From assembly GCF_014857905.1 (NCBI RefSeq), contig NZ_JACYXE010000008.1, positions 62,001-126,000 on the forward strand: DNA of 64,000 nucleotides, written 5' to 3'. The stretch comes from Agilicoccus flavus. GTDB lineage: Bacteria; Actinomycetota; Actinomycetes; Actinomycetales; Dermatophilaceae. Every line of letters begins with the position of its first letter. Position 1 is the stretch's first letter. The position numbers and the translations under genes are program-made. The notes below the pieces were generated by a model. It was given only the letters and a program-made list of their open reading frames with translations, made no database searches and was not told the origin of the DNA. Below, piece by piece: positions 18,579-26,941 of the stretch.

Positions 18579-19682
18579 TCAGGGGAGGACGACGACCTGC
18601 GCGGCCCACGTGAGGCCGGCGCCGAAGCCCATGAGCAGGGCGAGGTCGCCGCTCTTCGCGCGGCCCTCGCGCAGGAGACGCGCCGTCGCGAGCGGGATGG
18701 ACGCCGCGGACGTGTTCGCCATGTCCGCGAGGTCGTCCCGCGCGACGACGACCCGGTCGGGCAGGCCGATCTTCTTGACGAGGGCGTCGATGATCCGCGT
18801 GTTCGCCTGGTGCGGGACGAAGACGTCGAGGTCGTCGGGCGTGATGCCGGCGGCCTCGATCGCCTCCAGCGCGACCGGCGCCATCTGGTAGGCCGCCCAC
18901 CGGAACACCGAGGGGCCCTGCATGGTTAGGTACGGCCAGTACGTGTCGGTGGCCTCCGGGTTGACCCGCGCGGGCGGCGGGAGCTCGCCTCCGGCGGCGT
19001 CGAGCCCGTGCTCGGCGGTGTCGCGGAACCACGCGGCGCGGGCCGCGTTCCACCCGACGGACTGACTGATGAGCGGCGCGCCGGAACCGTCCGCCCCCCA
19101 CACCGTGGCCGAGATGCCCGGCGTCGTCGACGGACCCACGAGGGCCGCGCCGGCGCCGTCGCCGAAGACGAACGCGGTGCCCCGGTCGTAGGGGTTGCGG
19201 TAGTCGGAGAGCTTCTCGGCGCCGATGACGAGCACGTGCTCCGCGCGGCCCGAGCGGACGAGGTCGTCGGCGGTCGCGATGCCGTAGGTGAACCCCGAGC
19301 AGGCCGCCCCTAGGTCGTAGGCCGCCGCGTGGCCCGCGCCGATCCGGTCGGCGACGAGGGTCGCGGCGGCGGGGGTCTGCACGTCGTGCGAGATCGTCGC
19401 GACGATGACCGCGCCGACGCGGTCCGCGGCCACGCCCGCGGCGTCCAGGGCCGCCTGCGCCGCCGAGACGGACATGTCGACGAGCGACTCGTCGGGGCCC
19501 GCCTGACGGCGGGCCGCGATGCCGGAGCGCTCCCGGATCCACTCGTCGGTGGAGTCGATGTAGCGGACGATCTCGTCGTTGCCGACGACGCGCTCCGGGC
19601 GGTGGTCGCCGATCCCGAGGATCGCGCTGAACTCCGGGCCGCGGATCGTGCGCAGGGTCGGCCTCGGCCGGTCGCCGCTCAC
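18579..19682 (-). CDS. fabH: Beta-ketoacyl-ACP synthase III
   Basis: 367 residues; condenses an acyl-CoA starter with malonyl-ACP to start fatty acid synthesis. The catalytic residues are C128 in DLGAACSGFTYGI, H291 in FVPHQANTRIID and N323 in MANTSAASIP. GDGAGAALVG is the usual glycine loop. The protein is about 20 residues longer than most FabH, all at the N-terminus (MSGDRPRPTLRTIRGPEFS). GTG 19682 overlaps the fabD stop by four bases (GTGA), which supports this start by coupling. In actinomycetes FabH usually accepts branched starters, but that cannot be read here. Confidence 0.95.
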   Translation of the reverse strand: MSGDRPRPTLRTIRGPEFSAILGIGDHRPERVVGNDEIVRYIDSTDEWIRERSGIAARRQAGPDESLVDMSVSAAQAALDAAGVAADRVGAVIVATISHDVQTPAAATLVADRIGAGHAAAYDLGAACSGFTYGIATADDLVRSGRAEHVLVIGAEKLSDYRNPYDRGTAFVFGDGAGAALVGPSTTPGISATVWGADGSGAPLISQSVGWNAARAAWFRDTAEHGLDAAGGELPPPARVNPEATDTYWPYLTMQGPSVFRWAAYQMAPVALEAIEAAGITPDDLDVFVPHQANTRIIDALVKKIGLPDRVVVARDDLADMANTSAASIPLATARLLREGRAKSGDLALLMGFGAGLTWAAQVVVLP

Positions 19683-20620
19683 GAGGCGGCGCCGTGCTCG
19701 GCCACGAGGGAGCGCGCCTTGTCGAGGTCGGCCGGGGTCCGCAGCGCGAGGGTCGCGACGCCCGGGAGGGCGCGCTTGGCCAGGCCGACGAGGGTGCCGG
19801 CGGGCGCCACCTCGAGGATCGCGGTGACCCCGAGCTCGGTGAAGCGCTCCATGCACAGGTCCCACCGGACGGGTCGGCGCACCTGCTCGACGAGGCGGTC
19901 GAGGACCTCGCGGCCGCCGGTGACGACCTCGCCGTCGCGGTTGGAGACCAGGGGGACGCGCGCGTCGGCGGGTGACAGGCCCGCGGCGTGGGCGGCGAGC
20001 TCGTCGACCGCCGGCTCCATGTGCGTGGTGTGGAAGGCGCCGGCGACCGACAGCCCGATGACCCGGGCCTTGGCCGGCGGTGCCGCGCCGAGCGCCTCGA
20101 GCTGCTCGGTGGTGCCGGCCGCGACGACCTGGCCGGCGCCGTTGGCGTTCGCGGCCGTGAGTCCGTGAGCGGCCAGCGTGGCGGCCACGTCCTCCGGGTC
20201 GCCGCCGAGGACGGCGCTCATGCCCGTGGGGCGAACGGCGCTGGCCTGCGCCATCGCACGGCCGCGCAGCGCGACGAGGCCCATCGCGTCGTCGGCAGCG
20301 AGCACGCCCGCCGCCGCGGCGGCGGTGATCTCGCCGACGCTGTGCCCGGCGAGCGCCCCGACCGCGCTCAGGTCCGGCCCGCTGCCGGCCGACTCGAGCA
20401 GCGCGTCGAGGGTGAGCAGCCCGGCGCCGACGATGAGCGGCTGCGCGACGGCGGTGTCCTTGATCGTCGCCTCGTCCGAGGTCGTGCCGTGGGTGAGCAG
20501 ATCGACGCCGGCGGCCGCGCCGAGCCGTTCGAGCCGGTCGCGGTAGCCGGGGAGATCGAGCCAGGGGGAGAGGAAGCCGGGCTTCTGGGCCCCTTGTCCG
20601 GGGCAGACGATGACGAGCAC
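19679..20620 (-). CDS. fabD: Malonyl-CoA:ACP transacylase
   Basis: 313 residues; transfers malonyl from CoA to ACP. It starts with the usual LVIVCPGQGAQKPGFL. The active-site nucleophile is S94 in GHSVGE, with the Arg of VALRGRAM and H196 in GAFHTTHM. The start is GTG 20620 rather than upstream GTG 20626 or the in-frame ATG at 20671: CAGAGT lies exactly six bases before 20620, and relatives start at this residue. First of the fab genes; the regulator gene lies 178 bp upstream on the same strand with a palindrome in between. Confidence 0.95.
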   Translation of the reverse strand: MLVIVCPGQGAQKPGFLSPWLDLPGYRDRLERLGAAAGVDLLTHGTTSDEATIKDTAVAQPLIVGAGLLTLDALLESAGSGPDLSAVGALAGHSVGEITAAAAAGVLAADDAMGLVALRGRAMAQASAVRPTGMSAVLGGDPEDVAATLAAHGLTAANANGAGQVVAAGTTEQLEALGAAPPAKARVIGLSVAGAFHTTHMEPAVDELAAHAAGLSPADARVPLVSNRDGEVVTGGREVLDRLVEQVRRPVRWDLCMERFTELGVTAILEVAPAGTLVGLAKRALPGVATLALRTPADLDKARSLVAEHGAAS

Positions 20621-20626
20621 CCCCAC

Positions 20627-20632
20627 ACTCTG
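20627..20632 (-). promoter_or_regulatory. -10 element of the fabD operon (leaderless-type)
   Basis: CAGAGT on the minus strand, then GTGGGG, then GTG at 20620. Places +1 on the start codon and fixes the fabD start. Confidence 0.5.
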
Positions 20633-20686
20633 GCGTAGTCGGGGCTCCGATCCCGGTCCGGGTCCCGACAAGTTTCGTCCGCTTCT

Positions 20687-20703
20687 TTGGAGGTTTCCTC
20701 CAA
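20687..20703. promoter_or_regulatory. Palindrome TTGGAGG-TTT-CCTCCAA, candidate FasR operator
   Basis: Perfect 7-bp arms with a three-base spacer, centred about 75 bp before the predicted fabD start point, where an activator could bind. Also the right place for a regulator encoded next door. No other gene or hairpin function explains it. Confidence 0.55.
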
Positions 20704-20798
20704 GTTTGCCGTGGCACGGGGGCGTCGCGAGGCGTCGTTTCCCGTCGATCGGGGGCCCGAGGGCTCGGAAACTCGCGGGGCGAGAGGTGGCCCGGCGC

Positions 20799-22118
20799 TC
20801 AGGGGTCGGGCGGGCCGTCGACGTCCGCCGGCCGCGGGCGCCGGGTCCGGGACCTGGGGACGTCGAGGGCGGCGACGGCGATCGCGGTGCGCACGACGTG
20901 CGCCTCCCGCGGATCGGTGAGGTCGTACCCGGTCACCTCCGCGATGCGCCGCAGCCGGTACCGGACCGTGTTCGGGTGCACGAACAGGTCGCGCGCCGAG
21001 GCCTCGATCGAGCGCCCGACGTGCAGGAACGTCGTCGCCGTCTCGAGCAGGGACGACCCGGCCGCCTCGAGGGGGCGGTGGATCCGCTCGACGAGGAGGT
21101 GCCGGGCCGGGGTGTCGGCGATCAGCGCGCGCTCCGGCAGGAGGTCGTCGGCCGCGACCGGGCGCGGGGCCGCGGGCCAGGCGGGCGCGGCCCGGAGGCC
21201 CGACATCGCCGCCCGCGCCGACCGCCCGGCCGCGAAGAGGCGCGGCACGCTCGGCCCGAGCACGACGGCCCCCGGGCCGAAGTGGGGGGTGAGCTGGGAG
21301 ACGACCCGGGCGTGGTCGTCGCCGCCGCCGAGGACGACGACGAGCCGTCCGCCCTGCACGGCGATGAGGGTCTCGACCCCGTGCCGGCCGGCGACGTGGC
21401 GCAGGGCGGTGACCGCGTCGTCACTGCGCGTGCGCCCGGCGTGGCCGACGACGACGGTGACCGGGCCGAGCGTGCCCCACCCGAGCGCGGTCGCCCGTGA
21501 GACCGTCTCGTCGTCGCTCTCGCCGCGCACGATCGCGTCGACGACGAGGGACTCGAGGCGGGCGTCCCAGGCCCCGCGCTGCTCGGCGGCGTTCGCGTAC
21601 ACCTGCGCCGCCGCAAAGGCGACCTCCCGCGAGTACCGCAGGACGGCCAGCGACCAGACGGCCTGCTGATCGGGCGGCGCGAGCCGGTCGACCTCCTCCT
21701 CGACGGTCTCGACGACGGAGCGCACGAGGTCCACGGTCTGGCTCAGCGTGATCGTGCGCGTGAGCTCCCGCGGTGCCGAGCCGAAGACGTCGGCCATGAG
21801 GCGCCCCGCCCGCCCTGGTTCGCGGCACCAGCGCAGGAACTCCGAGATGCCCGCCGCGGCGATGAGACCCACCCACGACCGCTCCTGCGCCGGGAGTTCG
21901 CGGTACCAGCCGAAGCGTTCCTCGAGGCGGCGCTGCGCGGTGGTCATGAGGTCGCCGGCGGACCGCTCCAGCGTGCGCAGCGTCGCGGCCTCGTCGGCCG
22001 ACGTCAGGCCCGGGGGACCGGCGGGCGGTCCTGCGGCCGGGCGGCCCGTCACCCCGTCCGCGGCCCCGTCCGCGGCCCCGTCCGGCGGCTCGTCCGGTCG
22101 CTCGTCACCGGGAGTCAT
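20799..22118 (-). CDS. fasR: PucR/CdaR-type regulator, FasR-like
   Basis: 439 residues. The C-terminal region holds the PucR-family helix-turn-helix: FLHVGRSIEASARDLFVHPN followed by TVRYRLRRIAEVTG. In the middle is a GGDEF-like/CdaR sensory domain (VTVVVGHAGR, LVVVLGGGDDHARVV). The N-terminal helical domain follows a Pro/Asp-rich tail. In Streptomyces coelicolor the gene directly upstream of fabD encodes FasR, an activator of the fabD-fabH-acpP-fabF operon. The same place and protein class here support the name. ATG 22118 has TAGACT eight bases upstream. The effector is unknown; an acyl-CoA or malonyl-CoA signal would be reasonable. Confidence 0.85.
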   Translation of the reverse strand: MTPGDERPDEPPDGAADGAADGVTGRPAAGPPAGPPGLTSADEAATLRTLERSAGDLMTTAQRRLEERFGWYRELPAQERSWVGLIAAAGISEFLRWCREPGRAGRLMADVFGSAPRELTRTITLSQTVDLVRSVVETVEEEVDRLAPPDQQAVWSLAVLRYSREVAFAAAQVYANAAEQRGAWDARLESLVVDAIVRGESDDETVSRATALGWGTLGPVTVVVGHAGRTRSDDAVTALRHVAGRHGVETLIAVQGGRLVVVLGGGDDHARVVSQLTPHFGPGAVVLGPSVPRLFAAGRSARAAMSGLRAAPAWPAAPRPVAADDLLPERALIADTPARHLLVERIHRPLEAAGSSLLETATTFLHVGRSIEASARDLFVHPNTVRYRLRRIAEVTGYDLTDPREAHVVRTAIAVAALDVPRSRTRRPRPADVDGPPDP

Positions 22119-22126
22119 GAGGGTGG

Positions 22127-22132
22127 AGTCTA
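22127..22132 (-). promoter_or_regulatory. -10 element of the fasR-like gene (leaderless-type)
   Basis: TAGACT on the minus strand, eight bases before ATG 22118; no Shine-Dalgarno. Confidence 0.5.
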
Positions 22133-22282
22133 CGGAGGCGAGCGCGCCCGGTTTGTGTTCCCCCGACAATCCGGGCCTCGGCGGCCGGGAACGGCGCGTT
22201 CCCCTCCCGGTCGCCGGCGCGTCGCCGACCCGACACCCGGCCATCACCCATCCGGGGGGCGAGGGGGAGTTGACTACCGCTC

Positions 22283-23455
22283 ATGGCTGCCACCACCCCC
22301 CGCCGCGTCGTCGGCGCCTCCCTCACGGCCCTGCTCCTCGGGGCCACGGTCGTCCCCGCCTCCGCCCTCGCGGCCGACGCGGGCGCCGACCGCTCACCCA
22401 CCGCGCGCGCCGAGCGCACGCGCATGCCCGCCCCGCTCGTCGTCGCCCACCGTGGCGCCTCGGGGTACCGCCCCGAGCACACGATCGCCGCGTACGAGCT
22501 CGCCGTCGCCCAGGGCGCGGACTACATCGAGCCCGACCTCGTCCTCACCAAGGACGGGGTCCTCGTCGACCGGCACGAACCCGAGATCTCGGGGACCACC
22601 GACGTCGCGACCCGCCCGGAGTTCGCCGCCCGGAAGACGACGAAGAACCTCGACGGCACGCCCACGACCGGGTGGTTCACCGAGGACTTCACCCTCGCCG
22701 AGCTGCGGACGCTGCGCGCGAAGGAGCGACTGCCGAAGGTGCGCCAGCAGAACACGATCTACGACGGCCTGTGGCGGGTGCCGACGTTCGAGGAGGTGCT
22801 GGCCACCCGCGAGCGCCTCCAGAAGCAGCACAGCCGGCCCATCGGGATCATCCCCGAGATCAAGCACTCGACGTACTTCCACTCCCAGGGCCTCGACCCC
22901 GAGAAGGAGTTCTTGCGCCTCGTGCGGGAGTACGGGCTCAACCGGCGGCACGCGCCGCTCTGGCTCCAGTCGTTCGAGCTGACGAACCTCAAGACGATCC
23001 GCCGCATGGGCTACCGCGCCAACTCGACGTTCCTCGCGTGGACGGGCTCGGGCCCGCTCGACGGTCCGTTCGACATGATCGCCAAGGGCGACAAGCGGAC
23101 GTACGCCGAGTACCTGACGCCCGCGGAGCTGAGCAAGATCGCGCGGTTCGCCGACGGCATCGGCCCCGAGAAGTTCTTCGTCATCCCCAAGAAGCCGGAC
23201 GGCCGCCTCGGCGCGCCCACGAGCCTCGTCGCCGACGCCCACCGCGCCGGGCTGAAGGTGATCCCCTGGACCTTCCGCAACGAGAACCAGTTCATGGCGA
23301 AGGACTTCCACAACGGCACCGACCCCGACGACTACGGCAAGGCCGTCGAGGAGATTGTCGTCTACCTGCGCACGGGCATCGACGGGGTGTTCACCGACAA
23401 CCCCGACACCGGCGTCGTCGCCCGCGAGGCGTTCCGCGCCGGCCGCGATCGCTGA
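22283..23455 (+). CDS. glpQ: Secreted glycerophosphodiester phosphodiesterase
   Basis: 390 residues with a Sec signal peptide (basic PRR, hydrophobic core, cleavage after ASALA near residue 30), so exported. The GDPD TIM barrel is recognised by H56-R57 in VVAHRGASGYRPEHT, E83 and D85 in YIEPDLVLTKDG and H98 in DRHEPE. Length matches the periplasmic GlpQ class. It hydrolyses deacylated phospholipid head groups (glycerophosphodiesters) or teichoic-type polymers to glycerol-3-phosphate and an alcohol. It is convergent with the ABC-transporter operon that also encodes a cytosolic GDPD fusion, so the two may work on the same nutrient. No clear Shine-Dalgarno or -10 was found at this start. Confidence 0.93.
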   Translation: MAATTPRRVVGASLTALLLGATVVPASALAADAGADRSPTARAERTRMPAPLVVAHRGASGYRPEHTIAAYELAVAQGADYIEPDLVLTKDGVLVDRHEPEISGTTDVATRPEFAARKTTKNLDGTPTTGWFTEDFTLAELRTLRAKERLPKVRQQNTIYDGLWRVPTFEEVLATRERLQKQHSRPIGIIPEIKHSTYFHSQGLDPEKEFLRLVREYGLNRRHAPLWLQSFELTNLKTIRRMGYRANSTFLAWTGSGPLDGPFDMIAKGDKRTYAEYLTPAELSKIARFADGIGPEKFFVIPKKPDGRLGAPTSLVADAHRAGLKVIPWTFRNENQFMAKDFHNGTDPDDYGKAVEEIVVYLRTGIDGVFTDNPDTGVVAREAFRAGRDR

Positions 23456-23473
23456 CCGCCGGCCGAGCCGGGA

Positions 23474-23509
23474 CGCGACGACCCCCGCCGAACGGGCGGG
23501 GTCGTCGCG
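23474..23509. terminator. Hairpin terminator between convergent GDPD genes
   Basis: Arms CGCGACGACCCC(C)GCC and its complement, 15 pairs with one bulged C and a five-base loop. It lies between glpQ and the fusion gene. Confidence 0.65.
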
Positions 23510-23548
23510 TTCCGGCGATCGGGGCGGGTCGGCCCGTGGTGTTCGGGC

Positions 23549-25036
23549 TCAGGGCGTGGGGCCACCCAGGGCGGCGAGCGCCTCCGAACGCCCCACGACG
23601 ACGGGCGCGCCCAGCGGCATCGCCTCGCCCGTGACGTCTCGGGCGGCGCCGCGCTCGAGGGGGGCGGTGCGGATCCGGCACCCCGCCTCGAGGCAGGCGA
23701 GCAGCGCCGCGCCGTGGTCGATGGCGTGGAACTCGCTGATCGCGCAGGCCGCCGCGCGTCCGAGCGCCACCTGCGTGAGGGAGAGCGTGCCCGAGCCCAT
23801 GATGCGCAAGGTCGCGTCCGCGGCGACGCAGGCGTCGTAGAACCGGTCCAGCCCGGGCCACCAGCGGTTCCCGTGCAGCTCGGTGAGCACGACGCCGCCG
23901 CTCAGCGGGGTCTCGGGGCGCTCGACGGGCAGCCCGTCGATGCGGACGCCCCCTCCCGCGACCGCATCGACGACCTGCCCGGTCCCGTGGTCGACGACGA
24001 CGCCGACGACGGGGCGACCCTCGTGCACGAGGCAGAGGGAGAAGGAGGAGAAGGCGAGCCCGGCCGCGAAGTTCGTCGTCCCGTCGACGGGGTCGCAATG
24101 CCAGCTCCACGCCGAGTCCGGTCCGGAGACGCCCGCCTCCTCACCGACGACGCGATGGGTGGGGAAGGCGGAGGTCAGGATCTCGCGCACGCGTGTCTCG
24201 ACGGCGCGGTCGACGTCCGTTACGAGGTCGGCGGCCCCCGACTTGGTCTCGACGCGCCGGGCGCCCGCCCGGGAGCGCCGCAGGGCGAAGCCGGCGAGAT
24301 CGAGGGCGACATCGCGCGCGCGGGCGAGGTCGGCGGGGATCGCCCGCGGTGGACCGGCGGCGACGACGGCGGCGAGCAGGTCGATGCGATTCGTCGTGAT
24401 CGAGTCGACGCCGAGGTCGACGAGCAGCGCCATCGCCGCCGGGTCGTCGATGGTCCACACCGACTGGGCGAGCCCGAGGTCGTGGCAACGCCGCAGGTCG
24501 GATGGGGTCAGCTCGCTCCCGTCGCTGTTGAGGTGGTCGGGGCGGAGCCGCCCGACGAGCTCGCGCAGGTCGTGCTCGTCGACCCCCTCGGTCGCGAGGT
24601 AGATCGACGCGTCGGCGTCGAGGCCGCGCACGACGAACATCGCGAGCGTGTCGCCGCACCAGGCGACCTGCCCCCGCCCCGGATGGGCCGCGACGACCGC
24701 GTGCGCGCCCTGCGCGATCGCGGGATCCGGCACGTCCACGAGCAGGCGGACGCCCGTGCCGGCCACGAGGTCGAGCACCTCGCTCAGGCGCGGGATCCGG
24801 TCGCCGCCGCACCGCAGCTCCGCCACCTGCGCCATCGTCTGGTCGCGCACGGCGCTCGGGCGGCCCCAGATCCGGGCGGTCGTCGCGTCGTGCAGGACGA
24901 TCGGCACGCCGTCCGCGGTGATCCGGACGTCGATCTCGATCGTCGCGACGCCGGCCTCGAGCGCGGCGGCGACCGCCGGCAGGGTGTTCTCGAGGTGGGT
25001 CCACGATTCGCCGCGGTGGGCGCAGATCTCGACCAT
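23549..25036 (-). CDS. Glycerophosphodiesterase fused to inositol-monophosphatase domain
   Basis: 495 residues with two complete hydrolase domains. Residues 1-230 are a GDPD barrel lacking a signal peptide: H7-R8 in CAHRGESW, E34 and D36 in TIEIDVRITADG, H49. Residues 240-495 are an inositol-monophosphatase-type (FIG) phosphatase: GEEAG at 298-302, D315 and D318 in CDPVDGTTNF, and the last metal Asp in HAIDHGAALL. The two would act in series on glycerophosphoinositol, giving inositol phosphate plus glycerol and then inositol plus phosphate. That substrate is inference; an IMPase-fold domain could also act on glycerol phosphate. It is the last gene of the operon, four bases after the ATPase gene, and both domains look intact. 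Confidence 0.88.
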   Translation of the reverse strand: MVEICAHRGESWTHLENTLPAVAAALEAGVATIEIDVRITADGVPIVLHDATTARIWGRPSAVRDQTMAQVAELRCGGDRIPRLSEVLDLVAGTGVRLLVDVPDPAIAQGAHAVVAAHPGRGQVAWCGDTLAMFVVRGLDADASIYLATEGVDEHDLRELVGRLRPDHLNSDGSELTPSDLRRCHDLGLAQSVWTIDDPAAMALLVDLGVDSITTNRIDLLAAVVAAGPPRAIPADLARARDVALDLAGFALRRSRAGARRVETKSGAADLVTDVDRAVETRVREILTSAFPTHRVVGEEAGVSGPDSAWSWHCDPVDGTTNFAAGLAFSSFSLCLVHEGRPVVGVVVDHGTGQVVDAVAGGGVRIDGLPVERPETPLSGGVVLTELHGNRWWPGLDRFYDACVAADATLRIMGSGTLSLTQVALGRAAACAISEFHAIDHGAALLACLEAGCRIRTAPLERGAARDVTGEAMPLGAPVVVGRSEALAALGGPTP

Positions 25037-25040
25037 CGCG

Positions 25041-26138
25041 CTACCGGCCGGGGGTGTGGGTGGGGGCGGGTGAGTCCACGCGCGCTCCGTCGCGAAAGCT
25101 CATCGGGCGCTCGAGCCGGAGACCGACCCGCTGACCGGGGGAGACGTCGGGCCGGACGGCCATGGACCGCACCGTCGTGGACCCGCCGGTCGGCTCGTCA
25201 CCCGAGGAGTCGAGGTCGATGACGACCTCCTGGAACGCTCCGCGCGGCACGACCCGCCGCACGATCCCGTCGAGATCGCCGGACCCGGGTGCCACGCACG
25301 TCGTGTGCTCCGGCCGGACGCACGTGAGGATCCCGTCGCGCGGGGCGACCCGCCCGCCGGTCACCACCCCGGGCAGGGTGTTGAGCTGCCCGACGAAGTT
25401 CGCGACGAAGCTCGTGCGCGGGGCGTCGTAGAGCTCGTCGGGGGCGCTGAACTGCTCGATGCGGCCGTCGTTCATCACGGCGACGCGGTCGGACATCGAG
25501 AGGGCCTCGTCCTGGTCGTGGGTGACGAGCACGGTCGTGATGCCGAGGCGTTGCTGCAGCTCGCGGATGTCCTCGCGCACCTTGACGCGCAGCTTGGAGT
25601 CGAGGTTGCTCAGCGGCTCGTCGAGCAGGAGCACGTGCGGCTCCTGCACGAGCGCCCGGGCCAGGGCGGCGCGCTGCTGCTCCCCTCCGGAGATCGTGGC
25701 GGGGCGGCTGTCGCGGTGGTGGGCCAGGTCGACGAGCTCGAGCACGCCCAGGACGCGCCGCTCGATCTCGGCCTTGGGCAGGCGGCGCAGCTTCAGGGGG
25801 TACGCGACGTTCTTGAACACGCTCATGTGCGGCCACAGCGCGTAGTTCTGGAAGACCATCGCGCTCGGGCGCCGGTCCGGGGGCAGGCGCACGACGTCGG
25901 AGCCGTCGATCTCGATGCGCCCGGCGTCGGCCGCGAGGAAGCCGGCGACCATCCGCAGCGTCGTCGTCTTGCCGCAACCGGAGGGCCCGAGCAGGCTGAC
26001 GAGCTCGCCGGGGCGGACGTCGAGGTCGAAGTCGGCGACGACGACCTTCTCGCCGAAGACCTTCCGCAGCCCGCGGATCCGCAGGCCCTTGGGCGTGATC
26101 GCCTCGGTGACGACGCGGGGATCGGGCGCCCGGCTCAT
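25041..26138 (-). CDS. ABC transporter ATP-binding protein (PotA/UgpC/FbpC class)
   Basis: 365 residues. Walker A is GPSGCGKT at 51-58, signature SGGEQQR from 150, Walker B VLLLDEP at 169-175, then the D-loop SNLDSKLR. The C-terminal third is a TOBE-type beta domain (LTCVRPEHTTCV), found in importers for polyamines, iron, sugars and glycerol-3-phosphate. It powers the two permeases encoded upstream. It overlaps the preceding permease gene by four bases (ATGA). The combination with family-1 binding protein and GDPD fusion favours an organophosphate substrate over iron or polyamine, but this is context only. Confidence 0.93.
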   Translation of the reverse strand: MSRAPDPRVVTEAITPKGLRIRGLRKVFGEKVVVADFDLDVRPGELVSLLGPSGCGKTTTLRMVAGFLAADAGRIEIDGSDVVRLPPDRRPSAMVFQNYALWPHMSVFKNVAYPLKLRRLPKAEIERRVLGVLELVDLAHHRDSRPATISGGEQQRAALARALVQEPHVLLLDEPLSNLDSKLRVKVREDIRELQQRLGITTVLVTHDQDEALSMSDRVAVMNDGRIEQFSAPDELYDAPRTSFVANFVGQLNTLPGVVTGGRVAPRDGILTCVRPEHTTCVAPGSGDLDGIVRRVVPRGAFQEVVIDLDSSGDEPTGGSTTVRSMAVRPDVSPGQRVGLRLERPMSFRDGARVDSPAPTHTPGR

Positions 26139-26941
26139 CGGATCTGGAACCCTTCGGCGAGGTGACCACCCATGACCTGCCTACGGACGAGGAGCAGGAG
26201 CAGCACCGACGGCGCGGAGAGCATGAGGGAGAAGACGGCGGCCACCTGCTTGGGGTAGTTGAGCACGAGGCTGTACATCTGGGTCGGCATGGTCATGTAG
26301 TCGGGGGCTCCGATGAGGTAGGTGCCCTGCGCCTCGTCGAAGCTCGCGAGGAAGGACATGATGGCGGCGACGAGGATGCCCGGCAGCGCGAGCGGCAGGG
26401 TCACGGTGAAGAAGACGCGCAGCGGCCGGGCGCCGGCGTCGCGGGCCGCCTCCTCGAGGGAGCGCGGCACGGCGGCGAAGGCGGCGGCGGGGATCCACGT
26501 CATGAACACGACGGTGCCGATGACGTGGACGATGAGGATCCCGAGCACGGTCTGCATGAGGTCGAGGGCGTAGAAGAGCGAGGCCATCGTCGCGAACAGC
26601 CCCATCTTCGGGAAGGCGTTGGTCGCGAACAGCCCGATGAGCATGGTCCGGCGCCCGAAGAAGTCATGGCGGGCGAAGGCGTACGCCGCGGGCAGGCAGA
26701 TCACCGCCGAGGCGAGGACCGTGAGTGGCGCGAAGGTGAGCGAGTTCTGTACGGCGGCCGCGAGGTTGGGGTCGTCGAGGACCACACGCCACCAGCGCAG
26801 GGTCAGCCCGTCGGGCAGCAGGTGCGGATACGTCCAGTTCGACACGAAGGCGTGCGCCCCCAGCCAGAGCAGGGGCCCGAACACGAAGAGGCACAGCCCG
26901 GCGACGACGACCCCGAGCAACGTGCGCGCCACCCGGTCCAT
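26135..26941 (-). CDS. ABC transporter permease (second subunit)
   Basis: 268 residues, about six membrane helices. The first is LLGVVVAGLCLFVFGPLLWL. The ATPase-contacting EAA loop is SLEEAARDAGARPLRVFFTVTL cut at the usual Gly, followed by PLALPGI, a canonical binding-protein-dependent permease signature. It starts at ATG 26941, sharing one base with the stop of the first permease (TGATG), and ends inside the ATPase start, so the three genes are tightly coupled. Confidence 0.92.
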   Translation of the reverse strand: MDRVARTLLGVVVAGLCLFVFGPLLWLGAHAFVSNWTYPHLLPDGLTLRWWRVVLDDPNLAAAVQNSLTFAPLTVLASAVICLPAAYAFARHDFFGRRTMLIGLFATNAFPKMGLFATMASLFYALDLMQTVLGILIVHVIGTVVFMTWIPAAAFAAVPRSLEEAARDAGARPLRVFFTVTLPLALPGILVAAIMSFLASFDEAQGTYLIGAPDYMTMPTQMYSLVLNYPKQVAAVFSLMLSAPSVLLLLLVRRQVMGGHLAEGFQIR

